Below, one piece after another: positions 57,575 through 64,000 of a DNA stretch of 64,000 nt. Each line of letters starts with the position of its first letter. Position 1 is the stretch's first letter. Source of the DNA: Skeletonema tropicum (Eukaryota > Bacillariophyta > Thalassiosirophyceae > Thalassiosirales > Thalassiosiraceae); the NCBI GenBank assembly GCA_037178625.1, contig CM074127.1:2852001-2916000 (forward strand), in the 5' to 3' direction. The notes beneath the pieces are model-generated. The model made no database searches. It was not told the DNA's origin and saw only the letters and a program-made list of their open reading frames with translations. Both the position numbers and the translations under genes were made by a program.

Positions 57575-58626
57575 ATGAAGTCTACCAGTACACAATTTCT
57601 TCGCATGGGAGCGCTGCTGTGCCAATTTCTGCCAGCGTCTCATGCGCTCGTTCTCAAGGATAGACCAGTTTTGAAGTACGGGACGGCTTGGAAGAAGGAG
57701 GAGACAGCAAAATTTGTGCATCAAGCAATTAAGGCTGGCTTCCGCCACATCGACACAGCCTGCCAACCTCGTCACTACAGAGAGGATCTTGTGGGCGAGG
57801 GATGGAAAGCTGCGGCAAAGGAGTTGAACCTCAAAAGAGAAGATTTGTGGCTGCAAACGAAGTTCTCTGGCTTGGGTGCGCACTCTCCAGACAATATACC
57901 TTACGATAAAGATGCACCGTTAGAAACACGAGTTAGACAGTCGCTGGCGAAGAGTCTGCACAATTTACAAACTGAGTACCTTGATAGTTGGCTTATGCAC
58001 GGTCCTGAGAGTAATTGGGACGATCATTTCGAAGTCTGGAGAACAATGGAGGAAGCGGTAGATGATGGGAAGGTTTTACAGATTGGACTGTCAAACTTTT
58101 ATCGATTGGAAGATGTGGTATGGGCTTACGATCATTCGCGAATTAAACCAAAAGTATTACAGAATCGATTCTATTTGGAGTCAGGACATGATGTAGAGAT
58201 ACGAGCCTTTTGTAAGGAAAAAGATATTGAGTATCAGTCGTTCTGGACCCTCACAGCAAATGGTGATGCCTATCGTCATCCTGAAGCACTTGAACTGGCA
58301 AAGGAAAAAGGATTGTCTCCAGAAGAGGTGAGTATTGCTGCTGCTGCTGCTGTTTGCAAATGCAAGTGATGCGTCAATTGGCCTAACAACTTCCCTCCTA
58401 CTTGCTTGCAACTTTGTAGCTATTCTACGCCTTTTGTATGGCATTAGGGATCTCACCAATGGACGGTTCAACTAATGAGGTACACATGAGAGAAGATATT
58501 GCGCTTATGAATCGCATCAGAAGTGGTGAGAAAATCTTTGTGGACAGCAATGAGATGAGTATCATAGGTGATGCACTTGGTACTTCAAATTGGAATACAA
58601 TTTTGGGAGAAGAAGATGAGCTTTGA
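57575..58626 (+). CDS. aldo-keto reductase
   Basis: Exons 57575-58327 and 58420-58626 join in phase 0, giving 319 residues. AKR motifs: KYGTAWKKEETAKFVHQAIK, GFRHIDTACQ (catalytic Asp), the WLQTKFSG strand with its catalytic Lys, the LDSWLMHGP strand with the His position, IGLSNFYRLEDVVWA and QNRFYLESGHD. The usual catalytic Tyr after the Asp (DTAxxY) appears shifted or replaced: here the sequence is DTACQPRHY, with Tyr three residues later than usual. A hydrophobic N-terminus (FLRMGALLCQFLPASHAL) could be a signal peptide. These enzymes reduce carbonyls with NADPH; the substrate is unknown. Confidence 0.85.
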
Positions 58627-58694
58627 TGTAAACGATAAACCTAATCCTACACGTATAACTTATTTCAGGTGTACGATACAATCACAACTCAAAC

Positions 58695-59801
58695 TTATCC
58701 ACATCTCACGCAAGCTGCTGGAGTGTCGCCATTGTTTCCAATCAAAGGTAGGCTGCAAGATGGGCAACTTGTGCCAAGTAACACCCATCCCGAGAATAAA
58801 CGTTGTCCCAACTCTGCTCTTAGTGCTTCTTCTTCCTGGGCTGAGTGTTCCACACTAGCTAGCGTACTCATATCCGTGTATGAGTCTAGCAAGAAGACAC
58901 CTGGACTACCTCCACCCATGTGACTTTCGACTTCTTGAGCAGTGTCCTCTTCTTCGTCACAATACGTGTCATCTTCAACCAAACCGCAAATCACGCATTC
59001 GTAACTGCCATTTAGGGCGATAACAGGCATGCCGCACATACATTCTCTTCCTATGAGAGCCCATCCTTTTCTCAATCTCCTACGGAGCTTTCTGTCTGCA
59101 TAGCTGCTGTTGATGCTTCCTGAGGCCATAGTAGTGCTATCAGAAGAAATGACGGGAAGTGGCTTGTTTTCAATTGTCTCTAGACGCAAATCTTTCTTCT
59201 TTGTAATGCTTTGTTCGTAGTCCTTAGCAATGGAGAAACCCATAAGGCCCATCACACCCGACTCTTTCAAAATCTTTGCATCTCGTCCGCTAAGTGATGA
59301 TTTGTTCAAAATCTTCTTCATGGACTCTTCCCTCTCCGACATATCATTCTCAGTTACATTGTCGAGGTTAATACCTGCCTCGCGTAGAATTACTTCATCT
59401 GTTTCAGCGTCATGTGCACGGGCGCGTGTCACCTTATCGTCCAAATAGAGAATGCCCAATTTCCGAAGAATCTCTTCTTGTCTTGAGATGATTTTGGATT
59501 CGGTTTCCTTCAATGGAACCTCTACATTGTCCGAGCTGTTTATTGGAGATTGGAATCCGAAATCGCGGGCAGAGTGGTTTGAAGGGCTTGGTCCTTCTCG
59601 CATTTCGTCTTCGGCGGATCCTTGCTCACCTTCGTCTCGGCGATCTTCTACGATGTCATTATCGTCATGGAAGACATTTTCTCTGACCTCTCCTTTGCCA
59701 AGACGAGGGCTCATACAACTAAAGCACTCAACCATTTTTCCCAATGAGCCTGGTTGGTTAAGCAGCCGTTCCAAGCATGTAGAATATCGATTATGTTGCA
59801 C
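58695..59801 (-). CDS. double p27-type (SSSCA1/UPF0148-like) zinc-ribbon protein
   Basis: A single exon of up to 368 residues; translation may start at Met 59801 or the later MVECFSCMS. The N-terminal two-thirds is acidic and helical with repeated LGILYLDDKVTRARAHD-type segments. Two similar modules close the protein: RKGWALIGRECMCGMPVIAL with CVICGLVEDD, and LFSGWVLLGTSCPSCSLPLI with ACVRCG at the very end. Each has a Gly-Trp-x-Leu-(I/L)-G lead and two cysteine pairs, the pattern of the autoantigen p27/UPF0148 zinc ribbon. Role unknown; family members are reported in mitotic or centromere contexts. It converges with the aldo-keto reductase gene, 68 bases apart. Confidence 0.72.
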   Translation of the reverse strand: MQHNRYSTCLERLLNQPGSLGKMVECFSCMSPRLGKGEVRENVFHDDNDIVEDRRDEGEQGSAEDEMREGPSPSNHSARDFGFQSPINSSDNVEVPLKETESKIISRQEEILRKLGILYLDDKVTRARAHDAETDEVILREAGINLDNVTENDMSEREESMKKILNKSSLSGRDAKILKESGVMGLMGFSIAKDYEQSITKKKDLRLETIENKPLPVISSDSTTMASGSINSSYADRKLRRRLRKGWALIGRECMCGMPVIALNGSYECVICGLVEDDTYCDEEEDTAQEVESHMGGGSPGVFLLDSYTDMSTLASVEHSAQEEEALRAELGQRLFSGWVLLGTSCPSCSLPLIGNNGDTPAACVRCG

Positions 59802-60002
59802 TCCTTCGTACTGCTTCTATTCCATTTTTTCATGGTCGTCGGCATGAACTTGAGAGAATGACAATGAGAAGGGAATGACACCGCTCGCCAACGCGAAACA
59901 CACTGATGTCATCTCTTGTGTTACACACACGACCATTCATCCGTCATAAAATATGTTATGGAAATAGACACACTTACTCATTGCAAGCAACATCAAGCAA
60001 CC

Positions 60003-60977
60003 ATGAGCATTAGCACGCACTACGGAACAACTGCAATGGCGTCTAGTACGGTGATCTACTTCCTATTCGCCTTCTTCTTTGGGAGTGCGAATGCATTTTT
60101 CACTCCGGCTGCGTCCTCATGGGAGCGTCTACAATCAACATCTCTGGCAGTAACTCCTCGGGATGACGGCAGTGCCATGCTCCGTCGTGAAGTGATGCAA
60201 AAAGCTGTCACTTTTGGTGCTCTTTTATCTGCATCACCAGCTAATGCGAAATCTACAAAATCCAGAACAACTGGGTATGAAGTGCAGCATACAGAAGCTG
60301 AATGGTCTCAGTTGTTATCACCTCAACAAAACTTTATCTTGAGACAGGGTGGTACTGAATCCCCATATTCCTCAATACTCGAAGGAGAGGATAGAGCTGG
60401 GCTATTTGTTTGTGCAGGCTGCGGGACACCATTATTCAACTCAAAAGAAAAGTTTCATTCAGGAACTGGGTGGCCTAGGTAATTCTTTGAACTGAGTTTT
60501 GGTCACACTTCACATCTATCTAGTCTGGCTCACAAGTAGTTCTTTGTTCTTTAGCTTTGCAGCTCCTATGATGAGCAAATCGAACCCAGATGTATCTAAT
60601 GTTGAAATGGAAGATGTTTCCACGTTTCAGTATCAGCTAGCAGGTGCTGAGGTTAGATGCAGGACTTGTGGAGGCCACCTCGGCGATGTATTTGCCGATG
60701 GATTCCTGTTTCAAGGCACCCCTGCGGCTGCTACTGGAAAGAGGTGAGTTAGCAGTTAGGCTTGGCATTTCCACTTCGAAAAATAGCAAATGTTTGCTAA
60801 CTTCATTGTTTATTTGTTGTAAAAATGTTGATTCTTATCCTGTTGTCGCATAGATACTGCATAGATGGAGGCGCTTTGCTGTTCGTGCCGAATATGCAAA
60901 GCGCTGACGGAGACTTGGAATTTGTTCGAGGGGATTTGCCTCCGACGAAACCTGCCAAGCGAGTGTTTCAAGGCTAA
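60003..60977 (+). CDS. msrB: peptide methionine-R-sulfoxide reductase (MsrB), plastid-targeted
   Basis: Exons 60003-60478, 60555-60743 and 60854-60977, phases matching. I chose ATG 60003 (caaccATGa) for context; 59958 and 60036 are alternatives. A hydrophobic signal (YFLFAFFFGSANAFFTPA) ends in A-F, indicating plastid import. MsrB motifs: LFVCAGCGTPLFNSKEKFHSG (zinc CxxC), GTGWPSF formed across the first intron, VRCRTCGGHLGDVFADG (second CxxC) and the catalytic Cys in RYCIDGGALLF formed across the second intron. The usual Asn after Cys-Ile is Asp here. It reduces Met-R-sulfoxide in proteins. The frame ends QG at 60977. Confidence 0.92.
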
Positions 60978-61069
60978 ATGCATGTGAAACTTGCAGTGAA
61001 AGGTATTCGATAGGTCACATAAGAAGATAGAGAGTGGCTTCTAAATTAAATAATATTAATACATGTTAA

Positions 61070-61924
61070 TTACGCACTTGCAACGGCTTCCTTCTCAGCT
61101 GCTTCCTTCTCGGCCTTGCTGGCCAAATACTCTTCTGACAGAGGACCCCCTGTTGTCAAGCGAATACCAACCATTCTTTGTTCGGCATCAATCTTGACTA
61201 CTTCAGCACCAACATCTGGGCCAAAGAAAGTTTCGTACCTCTTCCTCCTCTTTTCGTCGGCCCACATTTTGTACGGAGTGTCCAGAGATTGCCAAACCAT
61301 GGTGAAAGCCAATTCGCCGTCATCAGTGACATCCTCACGGAGTTCAATCAATTGAGGATAATCCTTACCAGGAATTACGAGACCAAGCTTCTTCACAGTA
61401 GTATCCAAATGTGCCTCATCTCCATATCTGTGGCGAGTGACGTCTTGCTTAATCTTCTTGATGATTTCTGTCGCCTTTGATTCAAAAACAGATTCAGCAG
61501 CTGGAGTTGAAATGCATGGAACTGGTTCAATTTCAGCGTATTTGAGGGCTGATCCTGCGAGGAAAATGGGGATGCCGTATACAAATCCCACACCAGACAT
61601 GCTCAATCCGTCACCGCCAGCAGTCGAAAGATAATCGGCAAAAGAAAGAACAGTAATACCAATTCCTGCACCGATAACAAGATTTCCAAGAGAAAATCCA
61701 CGAATCTCGAATGGAGGCTCTCCTGCATTGTTGACTCCAGCTCCACCAATCATAGCGGATTTGGGAGCTGCCCAGTCGTCATCATCAGCCATGAACAAAG
61801 GAGCATTCTTTCCAATTGGTGTGTTCCTTGCATTCTTCAGAGAGACCTTAGATGTGGCGGGTGCAAATGCCGTAGTGGCAGCAGTAGATAGGAGTGCGGT
61901 GCTGGCAGCAAGTAGAAACTTCAT
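61070..61924 (-). CDS. DUF2854-type plastid membrane protein
   Basis: A single exon of 284 residues. MKFLLAASTALLSTAATTAFAPA is a signal peptide plus AFAP motif, a textbook diatom plastid presequence. Two adjacent hydrophobic segments follow: FSLGNLVIGAGIGITVLSFA and GVGFVYGIPIFLAGSALKYA, then a soluble domain with EIEPVPC, RYGDEAHLD and KKLGLVIPGKDYPQL. This layout matches the DUF2854 family of cyanobacteria and plastids as I remember it; no function is established to my knowledge. The C-terminus is Glu/Ala/Lys-rich. Likely a thylakoid or plastid envelope protein. Confidence 0.75.
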   Translation of the reverse strand: MKFLLAASTALLSTAATTAFAPATSKVSLKNARNTPIGKNAPLFMADDDDWAAPKSAMIGGAGVNNAGEPPFEIRGFSLGNLVIGAGIGITVLSFADYLSTAGGDGLSMSGVGFVYGIPIFLAGSALKYAEIEPVPCISTPAAESVFESKATEIIKKIKQDVTRHRYGDEAHLDTTVKKLGLVIPGKDYPQLIELREDVTDDGELAFTMVWQSLDTPYKMWADEKRRKRYETFFGPDVGAEVVKIDAEQRMVGIRLTTGGPLSEEYLASKAEKEAAEKEAVASA

Positions 61925-62208
61925 TGTAATATTGTTTATCGACGAGATAGTACTTATGGAGTCAGTATTGTGAGAGGAATAAGATTATGACAACATTAGA
62001 TTGCTTGCATCCAAAAAGCACGATGACGCCACATTTTGGCCACATCTGTTTTGACTCAGACGCGAGATGAGAGTGCGTGGCGGGCTGGACGCTGGACGAA
62101 GCAGGACGCATAATGGCGGGACGGAACAGCCGGTCCCACTGTCCCTCTCCTATCCAGCCATGAGCACATCGTGCATCTAAATAGATCTAAATAATGAGAG
62201 GAGCTAAG

Positions 62209-62264
62209 TCGTTCGTTCTGTCGTTCTGTCGGTCGTTCGTTCTGTCGTTCTGTCGTTCTGTCCG
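62209..62264 (+). repeat. microsatellite based on gtcgttct
   Basis: Irregular tandem copies of gtcgttct and gtcgttcgttct, about six in all. Confidence 0.85.
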
Positions 62265-62298
62265 GGCCCTTTGGCGTGTCCTTTGGCCTTCACGGGCA

Positions 62299-62349
62299 TT
62301 TTCGATCGACTCTTTCTTTGATTGCCTTAGATTTGAATGTTCAGGGGGG
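62299..62349 (+). repeat. 51-bp direct repeat, copy A
   Basis: Matches 62384-62434 with one difference (gatcgac versus gattgac) and ends in a G-run. Shared core: ctttctttgattgccttaga. Confidence 0.9.
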
Positions 62350-62383
62350 TGATTTGACCCCTTGCCTCCCCCCGTTTTTAGAG

Positions 62384-62434
62384 TTTTCGATTGACTCTTT
62401 CTTTGATTGCCTTAGATTTGAATGTTCAGGGGGG
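62384..62434 (+). repeat. 51-bp direct repeat, copy B
   Basis: Second copy, 85 bases after copy A, also ending in a G-run. The spacer between the copies is C/G-rich. Confidence 0.9.
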
Positions 62435-62807
62435 GACACCCCGCGCAGCGGCTAGACGAGCGTCAGCGAGGCTAGTCGTGCCATGAAAGCGTCTTCTGCT
62501 CCACTTCCACCCAAGCTCATTGAAACGTTCTACCAACCGAGAATAACTACCACCCAGTAATAAAAGACGAAGAAACAAGAGTCAGAATTATTGTTCAGTA
62601 GGAGTACAATGGGTGATCAACGATAAAAGAAAAATATGCAAATGGCCAAGAGAAGAAAAGTGAGAAAAAAAATATATTTGAGTGCAACAAAAATCAATCC
62701 CGTAAAGAAAAAGAATAAGTAAGTGATCTAAAAATGAAAACCCAATGACAAAAATGTAAATTCAACAAAGAGTAGCATGTGTAACCAACGAACGAAATAG
62801 AACCTGA

Positions 62808-64000
62808 CCTCGTAGCTGACCTGATACAGTCCCATTACATCACGTGGCCAGAAGCAGAAGCGCCACATTCTACCAAATCGTATCTATCACCGTCAGTATG
62901 GGCATGAGCCGCTTCTAGTGGCCCATTACAGTCGGCGGTGATACAAGGCAAGCTCATTTGTACCGCTCAGACGACTAGCGACCGTAGAAGCGATGCTACA
63001 ACCTCGTAGCTGATGTGAGAGGTCCAGTGTGGGCTGGCCGGCAGCACCACATCCTACCAACTCGTATCTATCGCCGTCAGTATGGGCATGAGCCGCTTCT
63101 AGTGGCCCATTCTAGTCGGCGGTGATACTAGACAAGCTCATATGTACCGCTCAGACGACTAGCGTCCGTAGAAGCGATGCTACAACCTCGTAGCTGATGT
63201 GAGAGGTCCAGTGTGGGCTGGCCAGCAGCACCACATGCTACCAAACCGTATCTATCATCGTCAGTATGGGCATGAGCCGCTTCTAGTGGCCAATTAAAGT
63301 TGGCGGTGATACCATAGAAGCTCATTTGTAACGCTCAGACGACTAGCGTCCAAAGAAGCGATGCTGAAACCTCGTAGCTGATGTGAGAGGTCCCATTTGG
63401 GCTGGCCGGACGCGCCACATTCAACTTCAACCAAATCGTATCTATCGTCGTCAATATTGGCATGAGCCGCTTCTAGTGACCCATTATAGTCGGCGGTGAT
63501 ACCATAGAAGCTCATATGCACTGCGCAGACTGATTGCGTACGTGGAAGTGATGCTAGATCCTAGTAGCTGATCTGAGAGGTCCCATTTGGGCTGGCCGGC
63601 AGCACCACACTCAACCATATCGTATCTATCGTCGTCTACATTGGCACGAGCCGCTTCTAGTGGCCCATTATAGTCGGCGGTGATACCATAGAAGCTCATT
63701 TGCACTGCGCAAACAGGTTGTTCCTTTGGAGCCCAAGATACACCTCGTAGCTGATCTGAGAGGTCCCATTTGGGCTGGCCGGCAGCACCACACTCAACCA
63801 TATCGTATCTATCGTCGCCAATATTGGCATGAGCCGCTTCTAGTGGCCCATTATAGTCGGCGGTGATACCATAGAAGCTCATTTGCACTGCGCAGACTGA
63901 TTGCGTACGTGGGAAGTGATGCTAGATCCTCGTAGCTGATCTGAGAGGTCCCATTTGGGCTGGCCGGCAGCACCACACTCAACCATATCGTAACTATCGT
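62808..64000. repeat. 184-bp tandem satellite array, running off the right edge
   Basis: The marker tatctatc recurs at 62881, 63065, 63249, 63439, 63623 and 63806, with a variant taactatc at 63991; spacings are 184, 184, 190, 184, 183 and 185. Each unit carries gagccgcttctagtg, tcggcggtgatac, ctcgtagctga and gggctggccg blocks. The leftmost unit is degenerate. On the minus strand most of each unit is open and encodes a similar peptide (SFYGITADYNGPLEAA, RYDMVECGAAGQPKWDLS), with one frame spanning two units (63888-63484). Because 184 is not a multiple of three, frames shift between most units. Satellite or a repetitive exon array; the array continues beyond the window. Confidence 0.93.

Larger units (their letters stand above)
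61925..62807. other. intergenic transition to satellite DNA, no gene seen
   Basis: About 880 bases. It holds the promoter side of the DUF2854 gene, an 8-bp microsatellite, a pair of 51-bp direct repeats and an AT-rich stretch (62520-62790). No coding sequence recognised. Confidence 0.5.

Noticed and set aside
62808..64000. CRISPR-like array
   Set aside because: Units are contiguous, 184 bp long and without unique spacers; the genome is eukaryotic.

Overview
The window reads as nuclear DNA of a diatom, most likely a centric of the Thalassiosira type. The evidence is an FCP-type light-harvesting protein, several proteins starting with a signal peptide followed by an A-F or A-W cleavage motif (the bipartite plastid targeting of complex red plastids), short GT-AG introns of about 80-120 bases, dense gene packing on both strands, and many Ser/Gln/Asn/Asp-rich low-complexity stretches. 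I saw no rRNA, tRNA, CRISPR array or recognisable transposon.

Layout. 0-9.3 kb: the end of a gene, a small unknown protein, a MYND-finger protein, aspartyl aminopeptidase with an unusual N-terminal module, an ATP synthase subunit d-like gene, a light-harvesting protein, a small plastid-type protein and a peroxisomal-type carrier. 9.5-13.5 kb: a tandem duplication of an unknown gene in which each copy is broken in a different exon. 14-19 kb: a PPR-SMR protein and a Golgi-type glycosyltransferase. 19.5-25 kb: a large formin with a 69-bp tandem repeat and two WASH-complex-like motifs. 25.3-31.9 kb: a WAPL-like cohesin regulator and a four-BRCT protein. 32-38 kb: a low-complexity membrane protein and plastid threonyl-tRNA synthetase. 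37.8-42.7 kb: RNA polymerase I subunit A49 and the pre-rRNA methyltransferase SPB1, head to head. 42.7-49.8 kb: bifunctional aminodeoxychorismate synthase (folate pathway) and ubiquitin-activating enzyme E1. 49.8-62 kb: an SGNH-like type II membrane protein, a predicted helical protein, elongin C, plastid fibrillin, an aldo-keto reductase, a double p27-type zinc-ribbon protein, MsrB and a DUF2854-type plastid membrane protein. From 62.8 kb to the right edge the sequence is a tandem satellite with a unit of about 184 bp.

The main oddity is a set of about twenty reading-frame breaks. Nearly all are resolved by skipping one base (+1), and they concentrate around 27.8-31 kb and 40.7-46.3 kb, while multi-kilobase genes elsewhere stay open. 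Several affected genes (E1, ADC synthase, ATP synthase d, SPB1) should be essential, so simple gene death is unlikely. Insertion errors in the assembly are the dull explanation; +1 translational frameshifting or unusual splicing is the exciting one. RNA and read data would decide. No operon logic applies, but several neighbours are divergent pairs that could share promoters.
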